A stretch of DNA of 31,920 nucleotides, from assembly GCA_937925635.1 (NCBI GenBank), contig CALALX010000118.1:1-31920 (forward strand), given 5' to 3'. A program made the position numbers and the translations under genes. The notes beneath the pieces were generated by a model. It did not search any database, was not told the origin of the DNA, and worked only from the letters and a program-made list of their open reading frames with translations. This document shows positions 9,841 through 18,188 of the stretch, piece by piece (position 1 is the first letter of the stretch; each line of letters opens with the position of its first letter). This stretch comes from an uncultured Caulobacter sp. GTDB lineage: Bacteria; Pseudomonadota; Alphaproteobacteria; Caulobacterales; Caulobacteraceae.

Positions 9841-9866
9841 GAGGGGACCGCACGGGCGATCCCCTC
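9841..9866 (-). terminator. Possible weak terminator after pal
   Basis: On the minus strand GAGGGGA (9866-9860) pairs with TCCCCTC (9847-9841) around a 12-nt loop, and TTT follows. The T-run is short, so it may only lower expression of cpoB and tilS relative to tol-pal. Confidence 0.45.
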
Positions 9867-9891
9867 GAAGCTCCGACGATCTCCGGGCGCC

Positions 9892-10440
9892 TTAGCGGGC
9901 GCCGGATACGATCACCGTGTGGCCGTTGCGGTTGCGGGCCCAGGCTTCCTCGCCCGTGCCCGGATCGATCGGCCGTTCCTTGCCCCAGGAGAGGGTGGAG
10001 ATGCGGGAGGCCGACACGCCGCGGGCGACCAGATAGTCACGCACCGCATTGGCGCGGCGGGCGCCGAGCGCGAGGTTGTACTCGCGGGTGCCGCGTTCGT
10101 CGCAGTTTCCCTCGATGCGGATCTGCACGCCCGGATAGCGGGACAGCCAGGCGGCCTGGGCGTCGAGCACGCCCATGGCGTCGGACCGGATCTCGTACTG
10201 GTCGAGGTCGAAGTAGACGAAGTCACCGATGTTGATGACGAAGTCCTGCACCGATCCAGGGATCGGGCGCGAGTCGACCGGCCCGGTCGACGGGCCCGGC
10301 TTGTAACCGGAGCCGGGGCCCGGCGGCGTCGTGCCCGGACCGCCCGGTTCGGGCTTGGGCTTCGAGGCGCACGCGGCCATCGAAGCGGTGGCGCACAGGA
10401 TCAGCGCCAGTCTAACGGCGCTCTTCGCGTCGAAGCTCAT
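9892..10440 (-). CDS. pal: Peptidoglycan-associated outer-membrane lipoprotein Pal
   Basis: Pal anchors the outer membrane to peptidoglycan and is moved by Tol. It is 182 aa. A lipoprotein signal ends in the lipobox MAAC with Cys24 as the lipidated residue. A Pro/Gly-rich linker covers about residues 27-60. The OmpA-C domain fills the rest: FVYFDLDQYEIR, then IEGNCDERGTREYNLALGARRA, the peptidoglycan (diaminopimelate) binding motif. A strong AGGAGGA lies about 7 nt before ATG. The 129-bp gap from tolB is the largest in the cluster apart from repeats and could hold its own promoter, but I see no clear -35/-10 pair. Confidence 0.98.
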   Translation of the reverse strand: MSFDAKSAVRLALILCATASMAACASKPKPEPGGPGTTPPGPGSGYKPGPSTGPVDSRPIPGSVQDFVINIGDFVYFDLDQYEIRSDAMGVLDAQAAWLSRYPGVQIRIEGNCDERGTREYNLALGARRANAVRDYLVARGVSASRISTLSWGKERPIDPGTGEEAWARNRNGHTVIVSGAR

Positions 10441-10569
10441 GTGGCTTCCTCCTCTAAGTCTGGATCCGTCAGGTCGATACTGACGTTAGATGACAAAACT
10501 ACGCGACCACAATCTCTGACTTCGCCTCACAATGACGACAGGGTGAAGCCAAAGAACCACATTCACCGA

Positions 10570-11880
10570 TCAGTTGAGCAACGGCGACCATGCCGGGTCC
10601 GAGCCTGAGCCTTGGTAAGGAGCGGGGCGCAGGATCCGGCCGGTGATGTCCACAGTCCACAAACGCGGCGCGCCGCCCTGCGTTTCCCGGAAGAACATCA
10701 GCACCCGCCCGTTCGGCGCCCAGGTCGGCCCTTCGTCGAGATAGCTGGTGGTCAGGATGCGCTCGTCGCTGCCGTCCGGCCGCATGACGCCGATGTGGAA
10801 CATGCCGCCTTGCTGCTTGGTGAAGGCGATGAAGTCCCCGGTCGGGCTCCACACCGGCGTGGTGTAGAGGCCGCCGCCGCGGGAGATGCGCCGGGCGCCC
10901 GAGCCGTCCGAGCCCATGACGTAGAGCTGGGGCGAGCCGCCGCGGTCGGAATTGAACACGATGCGCGAGCCGTCGGGCGAGAAGCTGGGCGAGGTGTCGA
11001 TCCCCGGATCGGTGGTCAGGCGCGTCTGCGAACGGGTGGTCAGGTTCATCACCCAGATGTCGCTGTTGCCGCCCCGCTCGACCGAGAAGCCCACGCGATT
11101 GCCGTCCGGCGAGAAGCGGGGCGCGAAGACCATGCCCGGGAACTTGCCCAGGGTCTCCTGGCGGGCGGTCTCGATGTTGAACAGATAGATGCTCGACCCC
11201 GTCGGCCGCAGGGCCATGTAGGTGATCTCCTGGCTGTTGGCCGAGAAGCGGGGAGTCATGACGATGTAGCTGCCGTCGGTCAGGCTTGAGGGGTTGGCCC
11301 CGTCCTGGTCCATGATCATCAGGCGTTTGATGCGGTCCTTGCGCGGCCCGCTTTCGGCGACGAACACGACGCGGCTGTCGAAGTAACCCTTCTCGCCGGT
11401 CAGCCGCTCATAGACGGCGTCGCTGATCTTGTGCGCCACGCGGCGCCAGTTCTCGGGCGTCGAGGTGAACTGCAGGCCGAGGAGCTGCTCTCCGCTGAAA
11501 ATGTCCCAGAGGCGGAAGTCGACGCGGAGGCGACCGTCTCCCTCGACCGTGACCTGTCCGTTGACCAGGGCCTGGGCGTTGATCGATTTCCAGCCGTCGA
11601 ACATCGGCTGCACGCCGATGTCGAGATTGCGCTCGGGATAGGCGCCGGCGTCGATCGGCTTGAACAGGCCCGACCGCTCGAGGTTGCCGGTGATGACCTG
11701 GGCGATCTCGGCGCCGCGCGCGTCGCCCGAGAAGGCCGGCACCGCGATGGGCAGGGGCTCGACCACGCCGGAGCTGATGGTCTCCCCGATCGGCGTCTGG
11801 GCGACGGCGAGGCCGGGCGTGCCCGCGCCCAGCAGGCAGGCGAAGGCGGCGAGGAGGGCAAGGGCGGGTCTGGAGGTCAT
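10570..11880 (-). CDS. tolB: Tol-Pal system protein TolB
   Basis: TolB is the periplasmic partner that binds Pal and is released by TolA. The 436-aa product has a Sec signal peptide (core ALALLAAFACLLGAG, cleavage near AVAQ|TP), an N-terminal domain to about residue 165, and a six-bladed propeller. The propeller repeats are visible as FSPDG and similar turns (FSANSQ, FSPDGNRVGF, FSPDGSRIVF, WSPTGDFIAF, WAPNGRVLMF). Length is normal. It starts 15 bp after the tolA stop, consistent with one transcript. Confidence 0.98.
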   Translation of the reverse strand: MTSRPALALLAAFACLLGAGTPGLAVAQTPIGETISSGVVEPLPIAVPAFSGDARGAEIAQVITGNLERSGLFKPIDAGAYPERNLDIGVQPMFDGWKSINAQALVNGQVTVEGDGRLRVDFRLWDIFSGEQLLGLQFTSTPENWRRVAHKISDAVYERLTGEKGYFDSRVVFVAESGPRKDRIKRLMIMDQDGANPSSLTDGSYIVMTPRFSANSQEITYMALRPTGSSIYLFNIETARQETLGKFPGMVFAPRFSPDGNRVGFSVERGGNSDIWVMNLTTRSQTRLTTDPGIDTSPSFSPDGSRIVFNSDRGGSPQLYVMGSDGSGARRISRGGGLYTTPVWSPTGDFIAFTKQQGGMFHIGVMRPDGSDERILTTSYLDEGPTWAPNGRVLMFFRETQGGAPRLWTVDITGRILRPAPYQGSGSDPAWSPLLN

Positions 11881-11895
11881 CGGGGCTCTCCGGGT

Positions 11896-12681
11896 CTAGC
11901 GGTTGGCGCAGGCGGCGGGGGCGTCGAAGGGAAAGATCAGTTCCTCGCCGTAAAGTTCCGGCGGAAAGTTCTCGAAGGGTTCGGCGGCATAGACGGCGCG
12001 GATCGCGCGCTCGGACGCGACGCGGACCATCGGGTCCTTGGTTCCCGCCTCCGACGACGTCGGACGGCCGAGCAGCTTGCCGCCGAAGGAGATGCGGAAC
12101 TTGACCTCGGCGCGGACGTCGGCGCCGCCCTCGACCAGGCAATTGGGGTTCCAGCGGCGGCTCAGCTCCTTGCCGAGGCTGCCGAGATAGCGACCGGTTT
12201 CGGCGGAGACGCGCTTGCCCGAGCCGACCTGCACGGTCAGGGCGTCCTTCTGGGGACCCTTGCGGCCGCCGGGCTTCTTCGGCGGGGCGGCCTTCTTCGC
12301 GGGCGCGGAGGTCTCGACGTCGCTGAGCAGGCGATCGAGGTCAAGCTCGGCGCGCTTGACCGGTTTGGTCGGCTTGGCCGGCGGGGTCTTGGCCGGCGTG
12401 GGGGTCGGGGCGACGGTGGGTTCGGGCAGGGGCGCGGGCTCGGGCTCGGCGAACGGCTCCGGCTCTTCAGTCTGCGCGTCCTGGACGGTGTCGGCTTCCT
12501 TCGCCTGCATGAACTCGGGCGGGCCATTGGCGACCAGGGTCACGGGCACGCCGCCGCCGACCTTGAACGGCTCCTTGAACAGCGCGCCGAAGACGATGAT
12601 CGCCGCCAGCGCCCCGACATGGAGCACCGCCGACACCAGGAGGGCCGGCGCGATGCCTGTCCTCTCCCGGCGGCCCGTCAC
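11896..12681 (-). CDS. tolA: Tol-Pal system protein TolA
   Basis: TolA spans the periplasm and carries proton-motive-force-driven motion from TolQR to TolB-Pal. One membrane helix lies at residues about 11-33. A Pro/Glu then Pro/Lys/Ala-rich linker covers about 58-145, and a C-terminal globular domain covers about 155-261, with RYLGSLGKELSRRWNPNC as its entry helix. At 261 aa it is much shorter than the enteric protein (about 420), with a Pro-rich rather than long helical middle, as is usual in alphaproteobacteria. Position between tolR and tolB supports the call. The GTG start overlaps the tolR stop (GTGA). Confidence 0.93.
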   Translation of the reverse strand: MTGRRERTGIAPALLVSAVLHVGALAAIIVFGALFKEPFKVGGGVPVTLVANGPPEFMQAKEADTVQDAQTEEPEPFAEPEPAPLPEPTVAPTPTPAKTPPAKPTKPVKRAELDLDRLLSDVETSAPAKKAAPPKKPGGRKGPQKDALTVQVGSGKRVSAETGRYLGSLGKELSRRWNPNCLVEGGADVRAEVKFRISFGGKLLGRPTSSEAGTKDPMVRVASERAIRAVYAAEPFENFPPELYGEELIFPFDAPAACANR

Positions 12682-13181
12682 TCCGACTGACCCTCCGTGG
12701 CCGCGGCCTTCTGGCTTTCGCCGGACGAGGGGCCGCCGGTGTCGGTGATGAGGTTGATCTTGGTGAAGCCGCCGCCCTGCAACGCGGCCATGACCTGGGC
12801 CACGACCTCATAGGAGGCCCTGCCGTCGGCGCGGACGTAGATCGGCTTGTCGTAGCCGGCGCGCGACAGTCGCTCGAGCCGCGGCTTCAGCGAGGCGAAC
12901 GGGATCTCCGCTTCACCGACGAAGATCTGGCCATTGGCCTTGACCGTCAGGGTGATCGGCTCGGCCTGGTCCTGCATGGCGCCGGCCTCGGTCTTGGGCA
13001 GCTCGACCTGCACGCCGCTGGTCAGCAGCGGGGCCGAGATCATGAAGATGATCAGCAGCACCAGCATCACGTCGACCAGCGGCGTGACGTTGATCTCGGA
13101 CAGGGCGCCGCGGCGGCCGCGGCCCCGGCGTCGCCGTCGGCCGCCGCCGGCGGAGAAGGCGTCGTGGGCGGACAGCGCCAT
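12678..13181 (-). CDS. tolR: Tol-Pal system protein TolR (ExbD family)
   Basis: TolR forms the proton channel and motor with TolQ. The 167-aa protein has one membrane helix, VDVMLVLLIIFMISAPLL, at about residues 37-54. It contains the conserved Asp of the INVTPLVDVMLVLLIIF signature needed for proton transfer. A periplasmic ExbD domain follows (GQIFVGEAEIPFASL, then YVRADGRASYEVV). The cytoplasmic N-terminus is unusually Gly/Arg-rich (GGGRRRRRGRGRR), which would hold it strongly inside. It lies 3 bp after tolQ and overlaps tolA by 4 nt. Confidence 0.96.
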   Translation of the reverse strand: MALSAHDAFSAGGGRRRRRGRGRRGALSEINVTPLVDVMLVLLIIFMISAPLLTSGVQVELPKTEAGAMQDQAEPITLTVKANGQIFVGEAEIPFASLKPRLERLSRAGYDKPIYVRADGRASYEVVAQVMAALQGGGFTKINLITDTGGPSSGESQKAAATEGQSE

Positions 13182-13184
13182 GGC

Positions 13185-13889
<705 letters not shown>

Positions 13890-13979
13890 GCGAGAGTAGT
13901 CCCCCGGGTCAGTCAGGCATTGGTCCCGCCGATTGTTGCGGCGGACTTGGTGAAACTAAGGCGCGGACGTTAACGGACG

Positions 13980-14432
13980 TTAGCCATTCGCCTCACGCAA
14001 GAACGGCCGGACGGCCTCGACCAGGCCCGGCGGCGGTTTGCGGGGGCGTCCGTCCATCGTGATGCAGGCGGCGGTGACCTCGGCCTCGCACAGCAGTTCG
14101 TCGCCGCGCAGGATCTTCTGGCTGATCAGCAGGCGCGGTCCCTTCACGGCGTCATAGGTGGTGACCACCCGCAGCGCGTCATCGATCCGCGCCGGCCTGC
14201 GGAAATCGATCTCCATCCGCGTGACCACGAAGGCCGCCGGGTCCTCGCGGTCGGCCAGGGCGTTGTGCGACACTCCCGCCAGCCGCAGGAAGTCGCTGCG
14301 CCCGCGCTCGAAATAGCGGACGTAGTTGGCGTGATAGACGACGCCGGTGAAGTCTGTGTCCTCGTAATAGACCCGCACCGGCAGGATGTGCGCGCGGCCG
14401 TCGAACCGGCCGGGAGAGGGGGTGTCTGTCAT
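13980..14432 (-). CDS. ybgC: Tol-Pal system-associated acyl-CoA thioesterase YbgC
   Basis: A 150-aa hotdog-fold thioesterase. The signature VYYEDTDFTGVVYHANYVRYFERGR at about residues 18-42 contains the catalytic Asp (DTDFTG). IDFRRPARIDD and GDELLCEAEVTAACI are the later strands. YbgC acts on acyl-CoA or acyl-ACP, and its cellular role with Tol is not settled. It directly precedes tolQ, the conserved order. Its ATG overlaps the stop of the upstream AAA ATPase gene (ATGA), so its translation here is tied to a gene that is not part of the usual cluster. Confidence 0.94.
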   Translation of the reverse strand: MTDTPSPGRFDGRAHILPVRVYYEDTDFTGVVYHANYVRYFERGRSDFLRLAGVSHNALADREDPAAFVVTRMEIDFRRPARIDDALRVVTTYDAVKGPRLLISQKILRGDELLCEAEVTAACITMDGRPRKPPPGLVEAVRPFLREANG

Positions 14433-15613
14433 GCAGCTCCCTTCGGCATCGTGCGCCGCATGAACTGGTCGAAGAGAGGGACCGTGAACGCGGTATCGCC
14501 ATGCGCGGGGCTGTAGATCATCCCCTTAGTGATAAGCGCCGCACGGACCGGACCGGTGCTGTTCACCTTGACGCCCAGTTCGTGCGCGATGTCGCCGGAC
14601 CGGTGGGGGCCAGGGCCGAGTTCGGCCATCGCCCTGAGGTACCGCTTTTCCGCCGGAGTGAGACGGTCGAATCTGACGCGGAAGAAGCTGCGGTCGAGGG
14701 CGGCGATGGCGTTGGGCGTAGCAGCGTCGACAGCAGCCACGCCGATAGGCGACGAAGTCGCTGACAGCCAGGAATGATAGCCCCACTCCTGGATGAAGTA
14801 GGGGTATCCTTCTGTCAGTTCAAAGATCCGCCGGATAGCGGGGTCCGTGAAGTCGGCGCCCTCCGCAACGGCGGGGGTTCTCAAGGCCGCCGTCGCCTCA
14901 GCAAGTGAGAGTGGGCCCGCCTGCGGAAAGTCGAACAGTCGTTCGGCATAGGATTTTGAACGGCCGGTCAGGCCAACGAGTTGTGGAAGGCCGGCGCCCA
15001 GCAAGGTCAGTGGAAGCTGTCGCTGGCTGATCCGATGCATGCCCATGATCAGGGCGCTCATTTCGATTTCGTCGAGGTACTGTAGCTCGTCGATGATGAG
15101 CGCAACGGCCGTATCTCGTTCCTTGGCCGCTTCCGCCAATGCAACGAGAAGGTCGGGAATGTCGCTTTCAAGGTCCCCGCTATCGGCGAGCCCCGGTTCG
15201 GTTTCACCGTCCAGGCTGATCTCGATATCCTGATACTTGAACCGGACGGCGGCCGCGAAACTGCGCAGCGCACGAAACGCCTTTCTCGCTGCGTTGCTGA
15301 CCTGCTCTCCGCGATCGAGCTTCAGGATCAGGCTGCGAAGAGCCGGCGCAAGCAATGCGGCTAGGCTCTTATTTTCCGGCGTCTCCAACAACTCCGCCTG
15401 GAAGTGCTGCTCATCCGCCATTTCACGAACGCGATTGAGCAGCACCGTTTTGCCCACGCCCCGGAGGCCGACGACCATGATGCTCTTGGAGGAGCGTCCT
15501 CGCTGGATGCGGCCCAGCGCGACTTCAGCCTGATTCAGGATTGCATCGCGGCCGGCGAGTTCGGGCGGCGGCGATCCAGCGCCCGGGGCGAATGGGTTGG
15601 CAATAGCATCCAT
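14429..15613 (-). CDS. Orphan AAA ATPase, Orc1/Cdc6-STAND-like, with winged-helix C-terminus
   Basis: A 394-aa P-loop ATPase. Walker A GLRGVGKT is at residues 49-56 and Walker B ALIIDELQYL at 171-180. A sensor-1-like LLGAGLPQL lies near 203, and GYPYFIQEWGYHSW near 270 is typical of AAA_16/NACHT-like ATP-binding proteins. The C-terminal ~90 residues (LTPAEKRYLRAMAELG, then HRSGDIAHELGVKV) look like a winged helix that could bind DNA. Specific function is unknown. Sequence around its start is much richer in A/T than its neighbours, and it separates ruv from ybgC-tol, so I infer insertion or acquisition. No Shine-Dalgarno is visible. Its stop overlaps the ybgC start. Confidence 0.85.
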   Translation of the reverse strand: MDAIANPFAPGAGSPPPELAGRDAILNQAEVALGRIQRGRSSKSIMVVGLRGVGKTVLLNRVREMADEQHFQAELLETPENKSLAALLAPALRSLILKLDRGEQVSNAARKAFRALRSFAAAVRFKYQDIEISLDGETEPGLADSGDLESDIPDLLVALAEAAKERDTAVALIIDELQYLDEIEMSALIMGMHRISQRQLPLTLLGAGLPQLVGLTGRSKSYAERLFDFPQAGPLSLAEATAALRTPAVAEGADFTDPAIRRIFELTEGYPYFIQEWGYHSWLSATSSPIGVAAVDAATPNAIAALDRSFFRVRFDRLTPAEKRYLRAMAELGPGPHRSGDIAHELGVKVNSTGPVRAALITKGMIYSPAHGDTAFTVPLFDQFMRRTMPKGAA

Positions 15614-15629
15614 ATAGCCAGATTATCAA

Positions 15630-15635
15630 ATTATA
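15630..15635 (-). promoter_or_regulatory. Candidate -10 element of the AAA ATPase gene
   Basis: On the minus strand a perfect TATAAT lies 16 nt before the ATG at 15613, in a 60-bp AT-rich island. The -35 region about 17 bp upstream (ATGAAT-like) is weak. Transcription would start near 15623, giving a leader of roughly 10 nt without a ribosome-binding site, so the mRNA may be nearly leaderless. Confidence 0.4.
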
Positions 15636-15680
15636 GCGTGTTTTGCCTATACATTCATAATTTCTGTAAGACCGGATGTC

Positions 15681-16106
15681 CTAGCCGCAGACCCCCGCCC
15701 GGTACTGAACCAGGTACAGCGTCGCCCAGCGGGCCATGGCCTGGCGGTTGGCGTCGTGGGCGGTGTTCATGTCGCGCGTGCCGTAGGCGGCCTGTTCGGC
15801 CTGGGTGACGGCGGCGACGAAGGGGTCGCAGGCTGTCACGGCGGCCTCGGCCAGCGTCTCGGTCTTCTCCTCCGCCTTGCGCAGTTTCCAAGCGTAGCGC
15901 TGGACGCAGGTCTTGGCGTCCTCGATGGAGGCGCGGGCCAGTTCGCGGCCGTAGCCTTCCTGATCGGGGCGCAGGGTCGCGGGCGGGGGCGGTGGGGCCT
16001 TGTCCGCGATCTTCGTCTCGGAGGCAGGCGCCTTGCAGTTGCCGGGGCCCTTGTCGCAGGCAGAGAGCGACAGGGCGGCCAGGCCGACGAGGGCGATCCG
16101 GATCAT
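15681..16106 (-). CDS. Small lipoprotein of unknown function
   Basis: A 141-aa predicted lipoprotein. The signal peptide MIRIALVGLAALSLSAC ends in the lipobox LSAC with Cys17 lipidated. A short Pro-rich stretch (APPPPPATLRP) at about 36-46 is followed by a helical domain with three more Cys, KTCVQRYAWKLRKAEEKTE and AAVTACDPFV, and a C-terminal VCG. The Cys spacing suggests a disulfide in the periplasm. I do not recognise the family. ATG 16106 has a strong GGAGGTGA about 7 nt upstream. It lies downstream of ruvB, separated by a dispersed repeat. Confidence 0.8.
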   Translation of the reverse strand: MIRIALVGLAALSLSACDKGPGNCKAPASETKIADKAPPPPPATLRPDQEGYGRELARASIEDAKTCVQRYAWKLRKAEEKTETLAEAAVTACDPFVAAVTQAEQAAYGTRDMNTAHDANRQAMARWATLYLVQYRAGVCG

Positions 16107-16164
16107 GAGCAGTCACCTCCGGAAGCCAAAACCCGGAGGAACGGGCGCGGGTTCCGGGCTGCGA

Positions 16165-16321
16165 TCTCCCTCCCCCTTGTGGGGAGGGTGGATCGGCGAG
16201 CGCAGCGAGACGAGACGGGTGGGGCAAGCAGCGATCCACACCTGGGTCGGAAGGCGGCCATCACCTGCCCCACCCTGACGCGCTATGCGCGTCTGTCCCT
16301 CCCCATAAAGGGCAGGGAAGG
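16165..16321. repeat. Dispersed repeat between ruvB and the lipoprotein gene
   Basis: The outer arms are CTCCCTCCCCC-type (16165-16188) and its approximate inverse (16300-16320). Inner arms GGGTGGGGCA near 16218 and TGCCCCACCC near 16265 are perfect inverted copies. It ends directly at the ruvB stop codon. Together with the ends of the neighbouring genes it fills the 217-bp gap. Confidence 0.7.
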
Positions 16322-16323
16322 CG

Positions 16324-17352
16324 CTATTCGAACAGCCCGCCCTGGCCGCCCTTGGGAGGCGGCGGCTCCCTGAGGCCGAGGTGCAGGTAGGCCTTGCCGC
16401 AGGCCATGCGGCCGCGCGGGGTGCGCTGGATGAAGCCCTGCTGCAGCAGGTAGGGCTCGATGACGTCCTCGACGGCGTCGCGGGCCTCGGCGATGGCGTA
16501 GGCGAGGGTCTCCACGCCTGCTGGACCGCCGCCATAGTTCTCGATCAGGGCGCGCAGGTAACGGCGGTCCAGGCTGTCCAGGCCCGCCTCGTCAACCTCC
16601 AGGCGCGCGAGCGCTCGGGCGGCGTGACCCTTGTCGATCACGGCGGCGCCGTCGGCGGCGGCGAAGTCGCGGACCCGGCGCAGCAGGCGGCCGGCGACGC
16701 GCGGCGTGCCCCGGGCGCGGGCGGCGATCTCGGCGGCGCCGTCCTCGGCCAGCGGCGCGCCCATCTTGCGCGCGGCGCCCAGCAGCACCTGCTTGAGCTC
16801 CTCGTGCGTATAGAATTCCAGCCGCAGGGGGATGCCGAAGCGATCGCGCAGCGGCGTCGCCAGCAGGCCCGCCCGGGTGGTCGCCGCCACCAGGGTGAAG
16901 GGCGCCAGGTCGATGCGGATCGAGCGGGCGGACGGTCCCTCGCCGATGATCAGGTCCAGGACGTGGTCCTCCATCGCCGGATAGAGGATCTCCTCGACAT
17001 TGGCCGCAAGGCGATGGATCTCGTCGATGAACAGGACGTCGCGCGGCTCAAGGTTGGTCAGGATGGCGGCCAGGTCGCCGGCCTTGGCCAGAACCGGGCC
17101 GGACGTCGCGCGGAAGCCGACGCCCAACTCGCGGGCGACGATCTGCGCCAGGGTCGTCTTACCCAGCCCCGGCGGACCGAACAGCAGGACGTGGTCCAGC
17201 GCCTCGTTCCGCTCGCGGGCGGCGTCGATGAAGACCTTGAGGTTGGCCTTGGTCTGCGCCTGGCCGACGAACTCGGCCAGGGCCTGCGGGCGCAGAGCCT
17301 TGTCGGTCGCCTCGAAGGGCGCGGCTTCGGCCGAGATGATGCGGTCGTTCAT
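16324..17352 (-). CDS. ruvB: Holliday junction branch migration helicase RuvB
   Basis: RuvB is the hexameric AAA+ motor that drives branch migration with RuvA. It is 342 aa, standard length. Walker A GPPGLGKT is at residues 59-66 and Walker B VLFIDEIHRL near 107-116. ATTRAGLLATPLRDRFG is the sensor/arginine-finger region, and the C-terminal winged helix ends in the conserved RTPRGRMA segment. The ATG at 17352 has no clear Shine-Dalgarno, and a palindromic dispersed repeat begins about 15 bp upstream, so the native leader may have been displaced. It follows ruvA in the same direction. Confidence 0.98.
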   Translation of the reverse strand: MNDRIISAEAAPFEATDKALRPQALAEFVGQAQTKANLKVFIDAARERNEALDHVLLFGPPGLGKTTLAQIVARELGVGFRATSGPVLAKAGDLAAILTNLEPRDVLFIDEIHRLAANVEEILYPAMEDHVLDLIIGEGPSARSIRIDLAPFTLVAATTRAGLLATPLRDRFGIPLRLEFYTHEELKQVLLGAARKMGAPLAEDGAAEIAARARGTPRVAGRLLRRVRDFAAADGAAVIDKGHAARALARLEVDEAGLDSLDRRYLRALIENYGGGPAGVETLAYAIAEARDAVEDVIEPYLLQQGFIQRTPRGRMACGKAYLHLGLREPPPPKGGQGGLFE

Positions 17353-17366
17353 GGCGTCGGCTCACT

Positions 17367-17482
17367 GCGTGGTTCGCGACGCTCGCTTGAGGCTCGCTCC
17401 TCACCATGACGAAGGTGGGAGGGCTGCACTGAACTCGTCATCCTGAGGAGCGATCCCTCGGGATCGCGTCTCGCAGGACGCA
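17367..17482. repeat. Dispersed repeat copy A (between ruvA and ruvB)
   Basis: About 115 bp containing GCGTGGTTCG, CTCACCATGACGAAGGTGGG and TCGTCATCCTGAGGAGCGAT. The reverse complement of 23729-23845 matches it at roughly 90% by eye, with differences mainly in the middle. A third, more diverged relative with the same architecture lies at 28215-28322. Confidence 0.85.
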
Positions 17483-17497
17483 AGGCCTTTCCGCGCC

Positions 17498-18112
17498 TCA
17501 CCGGCCGATCTCCTGCAGGCCGGCCTTGATCAGGGCGCTGACCTCAGCCTCCTCGCCCAGGCGCAGGACGGCCTGCTCGACGGCGCGGCGGGCGACCGGC
17601 TCGGCGATGGCCAGACCCATCAGCGCCGCCACGGCCTCGCCGGCGGCGGAGGGCCTGGCCGGCGGGTGGGAGGGCGCCGTCGCATGGAACGCCGCGACCG
17701 GTCCCTCGGTGATCGGCTTGTCCTTCAGTTCGATGACGATCCGCTGGGCGAGCTTGGGTCCGACGCCGTTGGCGCGGGCGACCAGGGCCTTGTCCTCGCG
17801 GGCGACGGCGCCGGCCAGTTCGGACGGCGAGCAGATGTCGAGCACCGACATCGCCGCCTTGGGGCCGACGCCCTGGATAGCGGTCAGCAGCACGAAGGCC
17901 CGGCGCTCCTCGCGGGAGCCGAAGCCATAGAGTCTCGGCCCCTGCTCGGCGCTCCACTGGTGTTCGATGTGCAGCAGGGCCTCGTCGCCGACGGCCGGCA
18001 GGCGACCGAGCGTCCTGCCGCCGCAGCGCACGACATAGCCGACGCCGCCGACATCGATCAGCGCCTCCTCCTCGCCGATCTCGGCGACGATCCCGCGCAG
18101 CCGGCCGATCAT
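17498..18112 (-). CDS. ruvA: Holliday junction DNA-binding protein RuvA
   Basis: RuvA binds the four-way junction and loads RuvB. It is 204 aa. The N-terminal OB fold opens with MIGRLRGIV. Two helix-hairpin-helix motifs follow (IQGVGPKAAM and ANGVGPKLAQRI), then a Pro/Ala linker and the C-terminal RuvB-binding domain (EAVAALMGLAIAEPVARRAVEQA). The open frame extends to 18277, but the added 55 residues are shadow sequence from ruvC and a repeat, so ATG 18112 is used. It lies between ruvC and ruvB in the usual order. Confidence 0.97.
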   Translation of the reverse strand: MIGRLRGIVAEIGEEEALIDVGGVGYVVRCGGRTLGRLPAVGDEALLHIEHQWSAEQGPRLYGFGSREERRAFVLLTAIQGVGPKAAMSVLDICSPSELAGAVAREDKALVARANGVGPKLAQRIVIELKDKPITEGPVAAFHATAPSHPPARPSAAGEAVAALMGLAIAEPVARRAVEQAVLRLGEEAEVSALIKAGLQEIGR

Positions 18113-18113
18113 C

Positions 18114-18187
18114 CTGCTTCGCTCCCAAGGAAGCTTCGCAGGACAAGTCCTGGCCGGGCTTGTTCTCCGAAGCCTTGGCGAAGGAGG
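18114..18187. repeat. Palindrome-rich spacer between ruvC and ruvA
   Basis: The 76-bp gap contains imperfect dyads: CCTGCTTCGC near 18113 against GCTTCGCAGG near 18134, and GGACAAG/CTTGTTC near 18142-18161. It resembles the other intergenic repeats in style, but no second copy was found in this window, so it may simply be a spacer with structure. Confidence 0.4.
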
Positions 18188-18188
18188 A

